Shown piece after piece: positions 11,100-25,100 of a stretch of DNA of 64,000 bases. The stretch is taken from assembly GCA_030549495.1 (NCBI GenBank), contig JAUIRK010000156.1, positions 124,001-188,000 of the forward strand. The letters are read 5' to 3'. Made by a program: the position numbers and the translations under genes. The notes beneath the pieces are model-generated. The model was not told where the DNA came from and searched no databases. It worked only from the letters and a program-made list of their open reading frames with translations. The stretch's first letter is position 1, and every line of letters starts with the position of its first letter. Source of the stretch: Nectonema munidae. Taxonomy: Eukaryota > Nematomorpha > Nectonematoida > Nectonematidae.

Positions 11100-13239
11100 T
11101 TATTTTTTCTACAAATCTCTAAGTTTCTAAAGTCTAAAACCATAAACATTTCATGATTGCTCGATCAATAAGGGACTCGTTTAAAGATATAATTCTGGAT
11201 TCATTGCTCGCTTCTCATTTAATTATGGTTTAATGCTCTAGTTCTTTTAAAATTCTTGATGTTTGTTAACTTTTTGCCATTTTGTTTTTTAGAATAGTAG
11301 AATTTCTTTAAGAAATATTTTAATAGTTTGTAAGTTGTTTGATGCGCCACCAATGTTGGTTTACAGACAATCACACATTACCTGCCAGAGTATATTTTAT
11401 ATATCTGAAAACTCGAATTTAATATATTTTATATAATAGTATAAATTAAATTGTTTTTATTAGTAAGCTTGTTTGTTGAACTAGTTAAATAAATCAAGTT
11501 CTTTTTTATTTCAAAAAGGCCTTAACTACATTAACTTGTGCATATATTACGCAAGCTGCATTTGTAATGGGTTCAGAGAATCTTTTTTGACAACCTACGC
11601 GTCAATCTCACTTTTGAAAGCCTTTTCTCTTTTTGTTCTTACTTTATTTCACTCTTGTTTTCTCTTGCTTCATAGTCAGCGTCTCTTTTCGCAACATCAG
11701 ATTTTCTTCCAATAGTATAGTTATTTTATGCAACCTCGTCACCAGAAGCAGTGGAAGGGGCTGATTTTAATAGACTAGGGCTGTAATGAATTGTCTACAT
11801 TTATATATTTCTAGAAAAAACTATGTATTATTATAACAAAAAATCTAGAAAATGTATGAAAGATACATAGCATTCGTGGTTTTGACATTCTTCTTATCTT
11901 TTTTAAAAAGTTGTTTTAATTTAAATCCCTAATTCCAATCCAAAATTTTTAATGTAATTATGCCTATCGCATTGTGCATATTTTAATTTTTACGAAAGCG
12001 GTAGTTTGGGATCGTTCACAAATAATGTTACCGAATTTTCCTTCATTTTCGACCCCTCTTCTCAACTTTTATCTACTATAAGAAAGATAATCTACTATAG
12101 AAAGATATTCCAAACTGATCGTTTTCAGAGTCATTTCTATAAAACCTTAGCTTGATGAGAGCATAGCATATTTCTCTATGAAGCTCTTTGTTAGGCCTGC
12201 AGTTGTTTCAATACTTGAACATCCTTATCTTAAAGGGCAATTATGACTATTGGTTTCCCTAACTGGTGAAAAGCAATACGAGGGGGGGGGGGGGAGGCTT
12301 TACATGCGATGAGTCGTGATTAGTGTCTCTCTCCATCTGAAGTAATCGAAGTGTGGTAAATTTGATGAATTTATCAACCTCATGATAGCTATAAATCCTA
12401 CTTTCAGAGAAATGCATCATGAATTTATGAGAAGCCTTAATTCTCCAGTTATAACCCAAGGCGCTATTCAGGAGATAGAAGGAGATAGAAAGAAGAATCG
12501 CAAGTGTACTTATCCTAAAAGCGCACACGAAGAATTATGAGTTTCTTTTTGCTTTCGCATTTTTATATATGAATGCTTTTGTTCTATTGATAAGCTAGAA
12601 GATAGTGATGCGATTACAAATACAAAGAAGATAACTTGATTTAATAAATTTCCTACAGTTATCCATTATTATGGTTGGTTTGGAAGCTGAGAGTGCACGT
12701 GTAATGTGGGGTAATAATATTGGCATGTTCATTCTATAACCTTGGTATAAGAGATCTGCAAGTGATATCATGGATAAGCTGCTCACGATTGGCTAGAAAA
12801 AATATCGTGAGAAGATAGGTTTCGCAAGCATCTTTGCATCTATATTATCTTACATTTACGTTTGTCATCTGAAATTTCTTTTGATTTAAATTCGAGCACT
12901 CTTCCCGAAGAAATAAATTTGAAAGAAAGTGTTTTAATTAGTTTTTAAATATTAAAATTTTTCATTTTTCAACAAATGTTGCTTCATATGATGATTGTTA
13001 AACAGCAAAATTTTTGACTACTTTTTCTGCACCATCGTTGACAACGGATAAACTATTAAGCATGTTTTTCCTTTTAAAAATAAAGCATTGTTTGCCCAAT
13101 CCTCCAGTGGTTCAAATATTAAACTACTATCGATGTTCATTAAAGCAAAAAAATGCGGTGAATCTGAAACAATCAAAAAAAGAAAAACCCTTTGCATTTT
13201 TTCATGACATCTAAGCTTGGGAAACTTCGTTTTCCGAAT
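11100..13239. other. Gene-free stretch
   Basis: No supported gene. It holds a 13-G run at 12282-12294. A minus-strand frame at 12528-12259 begins with a hydrophobic, signal-peptide-like segment, but it ends in the translation of the G run and has no recognisable relatives. Confidence 0.5.
12282..12294. repeat. G homopolymer, 13 bp
   Basis: This 13-G tract is in AT-rich intergenic DNA and belongs to the same class as those at 653, 870, 18204 and 24905. Confidence 0.9.
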
Positions 13240-13668
13240 TGATAGCCTAAACGACTTTTAATCTTTTCTTCTTCGCAGTTTTTCCTTTAAGATTTTCAAT
13301 AATTAAACGAAAAGTTTCTAAATCTGAACTAGATAAACTAATTGGAACAAGTTCTTGAGTTAAGTACCAAAAATGTTTAGAACTCAGATTTAGCACATAC
13401 GGGATCAATTTCAATGTATTCTAAAAAGATATTTATCAGTTCAAAATCATTACATGGAGATGGAAGAAAGTACAGGTACTTTAAGGCGAATCTTAATTTT
13501 AGTTTTTTGTCCTGGGGGAAAAAGATTCTTTGTCAACTTCTTTGATATTTTTTTATTGATCATTTCAATTTTCAAACAATATAAATGTTTTGACACCCAT
13601 CTAGTTTTGTGTAAAGCTCCACGTTGTTTGAATCCAAAAAATAGATTTTTTTCTTGACCCAAATACAA
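13240..13668 (-). pseudogene. Remnant of a 'WDGKLLP/SNTG' transposase-like gene
   Basis: On the minus strand, KQRGALHKTRWVSKHLYCLK (about 13620-13560) parallels APGAHHRAIWMSKLIYCLK in the better preserved copy at 31178-33116. SKHFWYLTQELVPISL (about 13360-13310) parallels GRHLWYLNEVLVALAL in that copy. Order and spacing agree, but frames are broken and the upstream two thirds of the protein is not recognisable. This is probably a distant family member rather than a recent copy. Confidence 0.45.
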
Positions 13669-13699
13669 AACCTTAAAGATTCACACGCTCTTGGTAATC

Positions 13700-15950
13700 T
13701 CCTCGGATCACTTCTACATTCTGAAATTTCTTCGGATCACATCCACATTCTGAATGAATTGTTCTTAAATTTATTGAAATTGATGTTTCTGATCATTTAT
13801 TCCTTAAATTCGACTGAACTAGTACTAGATTTTATTTTTCGCTTGCGAGTTGTAAGTGAATAATTTTCTTTATTAAGTCTTCTTCGTTTCCCATTTCTTC
13901 TCTTTTTTCATCATCAAGACTAAATACTTATGCACATTTTTTCCTTTCACTCATCTTTTGAAATCTAACAATTTCTAAATTTTTTCTATATTCTCGTTTC
14001 TCAATAATTTTTGCTGTTATTTTATCTTTGGAACTATATGATGCTGATCTCTCAGTCATCATACTCTTTATAAAACTGATATATTCACCAATAGCTGAAA
14101 TTTCAACATTTGTGTTTCTTTTTTTCCATTATAGATACAATATTCTTTGGTTAAAATGGCAATGTCAACCAAAGTTTAATTTTGAAACTTTGAATTTTTT
14201 TGTTTCGGCAATTTTTCACAGAAATTAAATTCATTTATTTTTTCACTTATTTTGCAATCAGAAAAATTAAATCAATGTTTGCCTTTCCATATTTTTTTTA
14301 TTTCTTCTAACATGAATTTTGAAGCTTTTTTTTATCCTGTAAGTTTAATTTGTTGATATTAGTCATGAAACATAACAAAATGTGTTTATATGTTATGAAC
14401 CGAGCACTAGTAATTGACAAATGTAGGGATGGAGTTTCAAATAAAAAAATTGAAGTTGATTGCAACCTTCTTGTTTTCATTTGGACAAGTAAAACAAAAA
14501 AAATAATTCCAAAAAAAATGTACTCCTAAAAATATGAAAATAAACATGTGCTCAAGGTAAATTTCAATTATTTTTCTCAAAATCCTGTATTTTTGGCATT
14601 TTGAATGCAGCTCTTATATTTAACAAAAGTTCAGTTGTCAAACACACTTTTTTCATTTTAGAGGGAAGCGGATGCACTCTAATGGAGGTAAGTAGGGTTA
14701 TTTGTAAATAGTTATTCTTAGGGTAATAATAATTTTTTTCAGGGTATTAACAAAGCCAAATACCTCAAACGTGGATTGATAATTTTCTTTTAAATTATTC
14801 ACTTTTCATAATTAAAGTTGTCCATTTTCATATTAAATTCTTTTTTTTTTGCTTTTTAGTCATCTCACTTAAATTTCATCTTTTTCTCGTCTACTCAACC
14901 TTTCAGTTTGGCTCAGGGCATTTTGTTTCTACACTACATTACTAGTTTTTAGAGTTTTTATTTCTTCAATTTCATTTATAAATATAAATATGCAGCTTTA
15001 CTGACTTTTCTCAATTAAGGATTCTCATGGGGTAAAGATTACAAGGGGTGGACTAATAGAAAGGGTATACGTCGATCTCTCTAAAGGTAGTTCCATGGCC
15101 CACGCCTTTAGCCGACCCCCTTGCTTTGGTGTTATCTGGCATAACTCTCGTAAAATTTAATGAAGTAATTTAAATGCTTTATGAATTTTCATTCCAATCT
15201 TCCTTCTGCGTGAATAAAGATTATTATCTATTTTCTAAACATTTTATTGGTCAAGGATTCAAAAATTGACTGAATCTTCAATTACAGAAAGATTTTTTAT
15301 TCTCCTTGAAGATCAAATTACCTAGTTCATGAAGGCAATATTCGTCTCTTTCTAGTGGAATGTTATTGAGAGACGGAGTATGCTTTTTTACTGCCCTAGT
15401 CATATATGACATAATAAGTTGTTATAAAGTTTAAGGTTAAGTATATGAATTCATTGTAATATGTTCTAAGAAAGTGCTTTCTTACGATAAATGCTAAGTG
15501 TCTACTAATCATAAGGGGTTTTACAAAAGTCAAGGATTAGTATATATCGTTGCTAGAACACTTTATTTCTTATTACAAAAATCAATAAACTTTGAATACT
15601 ACATAGATTTTACGTCAATCTAATTTTAATGATCTTAGGTGAAGAACTTGTTATTAATACCTAATCTATCTACAGTCAAAATTTCTCACTGAAATTTTAC
15701 ACACGCTTTGGTAATGAATATACGAATTTTCATGGAGAGTCATAGAGATTCTTATGCATTAAAGCATGCCTTTTAAAATTTAGTGACTTCTTAGTGCAGA
15801 TTGCCAATATAGATAAAAGATTACAAACTTACTTAGGTATATTCAGTTAAAGGGAGACAAGCAATTCTCTTCAGCCTCATTCGTTAACGACATAGCCTTA
15901 CATTTACTGTTTTACAGCTATAGGTGATGCGCACTTTTCACTTTGACGTA
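13700..15950. other. Intergenic or 5' region of the PIKfyve gene
   Basis: No long coding frame. At 14662-14687 a 26-bp segment lies between a good acceptor (cattttag) and a perfect donor (GTAAGT). It contains ATG GAG directly before the donor, so it could be the first coding exon of PIKfyve (see findings). Confidence 0.35.
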
Positions 15951-16017
15951 TGAGAAAGATCTCGTCTCCACTTCCTTTCAACGTTTTTTTGCCAGAAAGG
16001 AAATTGCGCTCCGCCAA

Positions 16018-16185
16018 ATGCAAGTGAATGATGACAAGAGTTGTCCACGTTTTAGCTTCAGACAAGAAATTGCTGCCAAGATTGGAGCTGCGAGCAACAC
16101 AGCAGCGCACAAAATCTCCGCTACAAGACTGAGCTTCGTCCTCAAACAACTTGTCCTCAACTCCCCTGCCTTTAAAAATCTGAGC
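16018..16185 (+). CDS. PIKFYVE: PIKfyve exon 1 (N-terminal leader)
   Basis: 56 codons ending at a GTACGT donor in phase 0. The end of the exon, SFVLKQLVLNSPAFKNLS, corresponds to the short helix (TVLKRL-like) just before the FYVE finger in animal PIKfyve. The open frame extends upstream with SFQRFFARKEIAL, which looks coding, so the true exon probably begins near 15955 with the start codon in an upstream exon. Confidence 0.7.
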
Positions 16186-19100
16186 GTACGTTTAATCTTT
16201 CTTCATGCACAATGGGTGACGAGTGGGTGACCCAGGAAATAAAATCATGCGCTTTCATTCATATAAAAATTCATTCGAAGAGAAAAGAGGCTAAAAAACC
16301 ATATCCCGTTGTCATTTCTTTCCTCCTGACGCATTCAAATTTGAGATAAGAAGTTTTGAACAAGGGGGGCAGAGTGTCTGGGTATAATACTCTTTTGTTT
16401 TAGGAAACTAAAAGTCAGCTTTTGGGTTAGAACAAGAAGTAATGTGAATCTAAAACTTGTGTTCAAGATACATTCTGCAAATTTCTTTGATATCGATTAT
16501 TTAGTTCACGAGAATTTTAGTTTGGTGAGTTGTTTAGCGTATTTGTTGTAGGTTGTTACCTAAAAAATGCTTACTTTGGTTTGCGAGTTACAACGTTAAA
16601 ATGGTCTAGCATTCATTTTCATATGAAAGAAAGGGCAACACACAATTTAATAATCTACCGATTTGAGTCAGTAATGAGAAGACGTGAATCTCTTACATCA
16701 CAGTAAATCTAAATTTGGGAACAGAACATCAAATGGTGGAAGTATGAATAGCGCAAGTTAACGAACAAGAATGCGCTTGGTGTAAAATGGCAAATAAATA
16801 TCTTGGCGTGTTTGCGTATTTCGCTCCACTATCTCACCTTCCTTTTTTATAGTTCGTCACAAGCGGTGTAATTGAGTGCCTTCACCTCACCTTAGTACAG
16901 AGAGGGGCGGATTTGTTTCAAATGTGCTTGAAATCTAATTTTAAACGCCTTAGGCGAAAAAAGGTGAAACACTTGTTATTAATGTTTGTTATATGCTTTA
17001 GATCAGCGTTTTTCAAACTTTTTTTACTGTGCCCCATAGCAAGAACCACCGTTTGCATCCCAATCCATAATATTTAGGTGTAATAAGGCAAACTCTGAAT
17101 ACTGGTTCATTTACAATTTATATATTTTTTTATGGTGTGCACATTGTTTTATTTATTTGTATGAATTAAATATTATTACTTTTAGAAAAACAAATATGAA
17201 GAAAATTCCGACACAAAGGTGAGGCACATGATATTAAGAAAAAAAAACATTTAATGAGAAATCGTTGAAAACCTATCGACGATTTATGAGTGCTGTGCAA
17301 TTTTTAAATTCGTTTATATTCTCCACTTTGCACTCACTTGCGTATTCTTGATTTTCTTTTCTGTCATTTTATTTTTCACGTGACCCACTGAAGGGTCGGC
17401 ACCCAAAGTTTAAACAACGCTGCTCTATATGTTTCAAAAGCGTGTTAAAATTTAAGGAAACTGGAGATATCAGAACTAGGTATGTGATTTAAAACAAAGT
17501 TTTAGGATTTCTTGTTTTCAGAGTCCTGTGTTCTCTTTCCAAAGGGTGCTTAAAACCGAATACACAGAATGTCTCCTTAACTTGTTAAGTATGTTAATGA
17601 CACATACAAGCAGTATTGGATGCCGGATGACAATTGCAAAGAATGCTACGAGTGTGCCTCCACCTTCACAACCTTTAGACGCAAGCACCACTGTAGACTT
17701 TGCGGCCAGGTCTTCTGCTATAAGTGCTCCTCTCATGAAGTTTCTGCTTTGGCGATAGGGTAACGATTTAAAACTCATCCAACCTTTTTAACTTGAAAAA
17801 AGAAAAGCCACAAACTACTAGAAAGCGACATCCTACCGTAAGAGTGTTCATTTTAGAGCAATTTCAGCTCTCCCTAACCTCGTGTCCATCGGCCCATATT
17901 ACATCCAATGATAATTATTATTTATCTAAGTTTGCGTATTGCTTAACAATTGAGGCTCAGAATTTGCAATACAAATCCTCCACTTTCTTTTTCATAGGAA
18001 TTATATACATTTAAAGCGAACACTTTTCATTCCTTTGGTCACTGGTATCTCACTCCTCCCCAAAGAGTTAATGAAGTATATGAGGTTTAGTGTAATATTG
18101 GGGATAATACATATATTTCGTCCCCTACCCGAGATTAGGATGGGGTAATGTAATGTTAGATGCTCTGCATTGAAAAATAGAGCAGAAGGGGTAAAATGAC
18201 GAAGGGGGGGGGGGGGTGTTCAAAAAATTAAAAATGACGAAGGAAGTCATTTATGTATGATCCCTTGCAACTTTGGGCTCACGTCTTGCATTTTATAACT
18301 GCATCCTAGGACTCGATTATATTTGTTGATTTTTGTTTTCTCTTTGAAAGGCTGTTATTGTTGGTTTGGGCATGCAAACACAAGACCAGCTGAAGAGTTA
18401 ATTAATATAGCGTTCAAAGAGCAAACTATGGGTAAATCTAAGGGTAGACCAAAATTAACATGGAAAGAAGTAGTTCTTAACGATATGAAAAAAAGAAATT
18501 TAAAAATAGGGAATTTTGGAAATGTGAAATTAGGTAGTCTTTTTATATGTGTTTTCATAGTTGCAACACCGGCTCGACCCTAGCTTGCTGGGACAGTAGC
18601 CGTAAACGGATTTATATATATATAAAGGCTGTTGTTGTTATTTCCTTCCCAAAATATCAATTTATTTAGTTATACAGGATTTATAAGAGTGTGCAATTAC
18701 TGCTTCGAAGTTTTTTCGAAGTACTCTCCTGTCTGCATTAAAAACAAGAGCAATTGTAATGAAGACTTTTCGCCCAACAAACGCACATTCAGTCAAGAAA
18801 TTTCAACAACAAAGGAAATTCTTTTCCGAGATGATATGGGTATGATGCAGTAAACTTTTATCTTTAACGCCTTGAGAGCCAGAATTTTTGAGATTAATCC
18901 TCTGTTTGTTTCCTTTGCAAATTAACTTTAATATATTTAAAGCAAACAATTTTCATTTCTTCGAACACATGTGTCTCGCATATCCTCAAACAGTCAATAT
19001 AATAATACTTTGCAAATATTTTTTTATATATTTTCACAAATAACTATACCTTTTCAAGTTCAAATTGGCATAAAGCAAATTCAAATTCGTACTAATAAAA

Positions 19101-22100
19101 TTCAAAGATTTTTAAAATCTAAAATGTTTTAAGAATAATTTTATTCAAAAATTATTATGAATTCTTTAAACATTTATTTTAATCAAGATATAGATTACCT
19201 AAACTTTTTTTAACTTAAAAATAATTATAATTTTATTTTATAACATTTTTTAAACTTCATTTTCCATAATTAAATTTTTTTAGAGCAAACCTCGAACCTT
19301 GGCTATAAATTTATTGCAGTAGTTATCAGGGTTTAACTTCCAATAGCTCGAGAAACATTTTTTTCTAATTTACGTTGCCTGAACTTATATTTTAGAAAGA
19401 TAGAAAATTTTCTTGTTTCAAAGTAAATCTGTTGTTTCATCTATTTTTAGTTATCCTATATTTTTTCGATTGGATTAAGTTTTATGGGTCAATTAAATAA
19501 CGTCTAACACTTTTTTGACAGCTGAAAAGTTGTATTTTTATTCTGTTTGCTACAAAATTAAAAAAAATATTTTTTATTGTTTATGTTATGTTAAATCACA
19601 ATAATTGGAAAGTTTTACATTTTCATTGATTTTTCAGATTTCATATAAAAAAGCGTCGGTATGATATATGTGAAGCGTCATCAATAACGATACATTTTTG
19701 AATACATAAAAAAATATAAAAAAATTTTATTTGAAAAAGTCAAAAATAGCGATGAATGACATGAACATATTAGGAGCTTGGCAACGTTATTATATATGCA
19801 TTAATACACATCTCTGTATTTAATTGTAAAAAATCAGACTTTAAAAATGAATATCTTTGAGTTTTTCAATTAAAAAAGTATGTTAATTCATGAGTTTAAT
19901 TATTATGGGTATTTTTTGGAACTCTGTTATATTGTCTTTAAAACTAAACATTAAAATGTAAAAGTATTGAAAATTGTTAGAATAATGTTAATTTTGTTTT
20001 ATCTAAAAAAACATCTTATTCTGCTACTAAAGTTTAGTATTTATTCAAGAAACATTGAGAATAATTTATTAGAAAAACATTATACTGACCCCTAAAAAGT
20101 AAAAAAATATCACTTTATTTTTGACAGTTTTCTTTTACTCTCATATGTTTAAATGAATAAGAACTAAATTCTTCATTTGTTAAATGAAACATTTAAAAAA
20201 AGAATACAAATTCATGACGTTAATTATGGATATTTTTTGGAAGTAAATAAAATTTGACTGACCTCACAAATAAATGAATATTTGAAAAAGAAAAACATTA
20301 TTTAGTAAACGATTCGTGATATTAACTTTTTTCCTCAAAAAAAGTAGGTAAAAATTTTCAAAAAAATAGTAATAATATTAGTATTATATAATTTACATAA
20401 ACATTATACCCAATCAGATTGTTTTCTTGAAATAAAAGCGAAATTTCAAAGTTAAGCATTTGGCACTTTTGTGTAGAATTTTGAAATAGTGATTTCAATA
20501 TGTATGTGAATTTTTTTTTGACAATTTTTATTTTAATGTTTTTTCAGTATCTTACGATTTTTATATTTAAATATATAATCTCATAACCTCTAAGGGTGAA
20601 CGCGTGTAGATAACTTATTTTTGTCTCTTCCAACCTGTATACTTCTGTGGAATAGTATATTTGTGAATTAATCAAATAAACAAAATAATATTCAGTAAAA
20701 AATTAGATAGACAAAGTTTAACCTTTGTTTATATTTCTAGATGTAAGATCTGATTTACCTCATACGATGTTACAAAAGTTATTACCTATATTTTTGCAAT
20801 TTGCACCATTTTAAATAATATTTTTGTTAATTAATCAAACTAAAATTCTGTAATCAAAAAATCGGAAAATATTCTTTAAAAAATCAAAAAAGATTTATTC
20901 TTTTTACATATATCGTTGGATCCCGGTACTTTTAGAAAACCTTATCTCTCTAATCATTTTTATCAAAGCATGCATATAGGAAACTAAAAGTTTATAGAAA
21001 AAGTTTTTCTAATACTTGTAACTTTAAATTCAGACGAGAATTATTTTCATTATTACAACTCCTTCTTTAATTGTACTCAAACTATTTTTTGTATATATAT
21101 TATACATGTATACTAGGTATCCAGAATTCAAGAAGATCTTGTTTCGAAGAAACCTTTTTTGTCAACATCGGAAACTCTGCCATAAATGAGGTTTATTTGA
21201 ACTTGATTTGGCGCCACATTCAGGATCCAAAAGTTGGACTTGCTTTAAAAGCGCACAAAACGTTGTTCAAGTCTTTTTCAAATAGCTGGAGTGGTAAGGA
21301 CTTCAGACATTCATGATATATTTTCCTAAATTATGCGTGTATGGGCAGTTTTGTTTTTTACGTTTATTTTAGTTAATTTGGTATGTTATTTTGTGGTAAA
21401 GAGCGAATTTCACCATTTCATATTTTTTAGATTTCTTTAATAACATTTTCTTCATGATGTTCCCTAAAAAAATTTAAGTTAACTGTAAAAAATACATGTA
21501 TATAAAATCTTTAAAAATAAATGAATTGCTCAAAATAATTTGATAAAATTGAACCATTATTTATCTCTTGGTACACTTGAATTGTTTTATTTTCAAAAAC
21601 AACAGACTTACCAAATAAAGTTTTTTATAACAAAAATAGAGTTTATTTGTAGAACGAAACAGAAAATTATAGAATAATTTTTGCCAAAGCACTATTTCAA
21701 TTTAAAGTACTATACGATACAATTCTATAAATATTAAAATTTGGTTTAAGTTTGCCAAGTCGTAAAAATCGAAAATACAAAATGCAGCAATTTTGGTTGA
21801 ATTTTAGTTTTTACTGGGAAGAGTTTAGCGTTTTTCAAACTATGATCGGTTAGCATTTCGATTCGTATTTGCCAGGCTTTGACTTGGTGGAGTGGTTCAT
21901 TACTCAGGGCCATGTGGAGTGTCTGCGAAGTGCGTGTTTCTGTTGTCAGTGTTTGCTTGATGCAGATTTCATCCAAGAAGTCGGTAACGCTTTTCCCCTG
22001 AAGGAGAAGATGTGGAACAGAGGGAGTAACGGACCTTCCGCCTTCAAAAACTCCAAAACCACGTTTTACAAGCCGGGCATGGCAGCTGTTACTGGCGTCA

Positions 22101-25100
22101 GGGTCAGAAAGGATACGAGAAGTTCGCTGAAGGTCAAGCTGCCACACATATCCCATCTAGCGACGGGGACCGAAGATTGCGCTAGTGATTTGGGTAGTAA
22201 GAAAATATCCTTGTCCTACAAGGAAATCCTCAGTGCTGTTGAGAAGAGGGAAGAAAAGCTGTCTATGGACTCTTCTTCACCGAATAAGGTAAATTTACTC
22301 TTCCTTTCATTCTTCTCACTTATCTTTCTTGCTTTCTTTTCTCTGTGTTACTTTGCAATTTTGGTAAAATAAATTGATACTTCTCAAAGCTTCTTAACAA
22401 ATTGAACATCACTTATGAAATGTTATGGAAGTTGGTGCAACAATCCTTAACAAATATAACAATGTCTGAAAAAAGGTTTAAACTTTGTCTTTTGACGTAG
22501 CGATTATTATATATTCTTCATGAGGTTTTTCTCTCACTACAACAAGCTGATTGAATATGCAACCTTTCCTTTCTAAACACGGAACTTTGAATTTTGATAT
22601 GATTGCATATAGAACATCTTGCATTCAGCGTGCATTGCCAAGTTTTTGAAATTCGCCCCACCCACTTCAAATCTATCTTTTGCTCCACCTTGTTAAAACT
22701 GCTTCATTTGAGATGTACAACTATGTATTAGCGAGTGTGCTATTCATAATATTCTCATTTCTAAGTTTAACCCATTAAGTCCCAATGCTCCCATTTGGGA
22801 ACATAAGTAATTTCATCTTCGTCTGCTTTTTTCAATGACTTTGAATATAAATCGTCTGCATTTTTTAGACATCGTCTGATTTCTATGGTACTTAATGGGT
22901 TAAGAGCCATTACGTTAGGCAATGGCTACCTTGGCAAACTCAATTCTTGTGGTCTAATAAATTTCCTTCATTTTTGTATTTTAATATGTTCTATATAAAG
23001 AATTGTTTTATTAAGTGAGTAATTTCTAACCACCTTCAAGAGTCCATACCAAAACATTAGCAAAATCGGATAAAATATGTATTATTAAGACTCTCAGCAA
23101 TGAAAGCAGTAAAATATTATACAAAATATTATCTCATAGTTGACATTTATCTTATGAATATCGTCTCCAAAGATGTTTAACCGGTTATAGACCACAGTCG
23201 ACATATGTCGACTTTACAAAAATATAATCGTCTGCGTTTATCAATGCTCTTTAATACAAATCTTCTGCTTTACATTAGATATCGTCTGAATATTTTGGTC
23301 GTTAACGGGTTAATCTAATGTAAAGCAGAAGATTTGTATTAAAGAGCTTTGATAAACGCAGACGATTTTATTTTTGTAAAGTCGACATGGGCGTTAATGG
23401 GTTAAAAAGAAATAACATTATTATTCTCATATTCATGTAAATTTTTTTACACACATTATAGCTTTCATTTATTTTTTTGATGCAAGTTTATCCAAATCTG
23501 CGGTGGTATGCTTTTTAAAAGTTTTTTTCAAATATTAAATTATAAAAAATTTCATGATACTTTCTTTACTTGATTACTTTTTTTTTTACTTTTTTTTTGC
23601 TAATTTTTTGCTTTTTGTTTTTAACTAGAAATTTTATTGAAACAGATGAAGTTATGTTAACCTAGTGAAAAAGTGTTGAACTAATAAATTCAAAAAAGCT
23701 TTGACAAAATTATTTAAAATAATTGCAAAAATACAAAATAGAAGTGCAAAAAGACAAAGTAGAAGTGCAAAAGACAAAATATAACTAAAAATGGTATATT
23801 TAAGAAAGAACCGCTTCTATCTATATTTTCGCAAAACAGTTCCGAAAAAAACAAGTCAAATATTAGTTCATCCAGCTTTTCGATTTATGGAATTATTTTC
23901 CTTTAGTCTGAATAAATATAATGGTAAAATGTTTTCCAAAGAATGAAGCAATAAAATATAAAATGTAACATTAAGAGGTGCATCCATCAAAATGAAGACG
24001 GTTGACAGAGTTTAAATTATAAATACTAAAATATTTTCTTTTAGTCTTTTACAAACTTTAAAAGTCATTATTTCCTGCAGTACGCAGCACTATTGTGTGT
24101 CATGATATTTTTATCAGGGTGTATGATTATTTTAAATCTAGTTGTTGAAATGATTTATTAACATGCTTGAAAGCAAAGTATTCACTCGTGTATAATCCAA
24201 TGTTCTCTTTTAAAAAGGCGTACAAAATGGCACCTCGCCTTATGCTAAAAAGTCAGCTACATGAGAGATCGTTGTTATTCTCACAAGCTTCCTGGCATCG
24301 GTCCTGTTTTTCTAACTGCATCTCTGATCAATACACCTAGGTGTGGTTTTTGTCAGGCTACGAAACAGACTATTTGCCAGGTGATTGTTGAAATGCGAAT
24401 TGCTCTATTAGACCAATTTGTCTAAGGCCATTAGGTCTATAACTGATGTGTCTAATGTAGATGTTGGTTTAATGTCGATTAGTCTAAATTTCATTAAAAA
24501 TAGGCCAATTTGTCCAAATACATTAAGTCCGAAATTTTAGAAAAAATACTTGAAAACTAATTTTTAATACTAACTCTAACATTAATCGTAAACACTATCT
24601 TTAACATTAAACTTAAACAATTACTCTAAACCTAGTTGAACCAATCGTATTTTCAGATTTATTCCTTGAGTTGTCGAAACCCAGTATCTAACCAACTTTA
24701 CTCATTCCCCCTTTTAAATGCAAAACAATTAAATAAAATTTATTTCTTCATTTAAAATTAATAATGAGCCATTTATGAGTGTATAAAATATTCCATTAGT
24801 ATAAAGTTAACTCTACAACTTTAACAATAATAAATATAATTAAGATTATGTTAGAAAAAAATTATATGTCGTTTCGAAAAAAGAATTAGCATTTAAATAT
24901 CGACGGGGGGGGGGGGGGTCATTTTGATCCCATAGCAGACCCTCATTTATGTAAATGTATATATATGTGTGTGTGTGTGTGCATTATGTGTATGTTTGGA
25001 TAAAAACTTACCTGCTACTAATGTAAACAAGAAGAGCCAATATAATATAATATTAACTCCTACGCCTACTATAAATGAAATTCAAATCGAATATCAGTGG

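Noticed and set aside
12259..12528. Minus-strand 89-codon frame with a signal-peptide-like N-terminus
   Set aside because: The hydrophobic start is suggestive, but the frame ends in a proline run encoded by the G homopolymer. No family, splice signal or poly(A) site supports it.
15904..16160. Two minus-strand frames over PIKfyve exon 1
   Set aside because: They are shadows of the plus-strand exon, which continues in phase into the FYVE finger.
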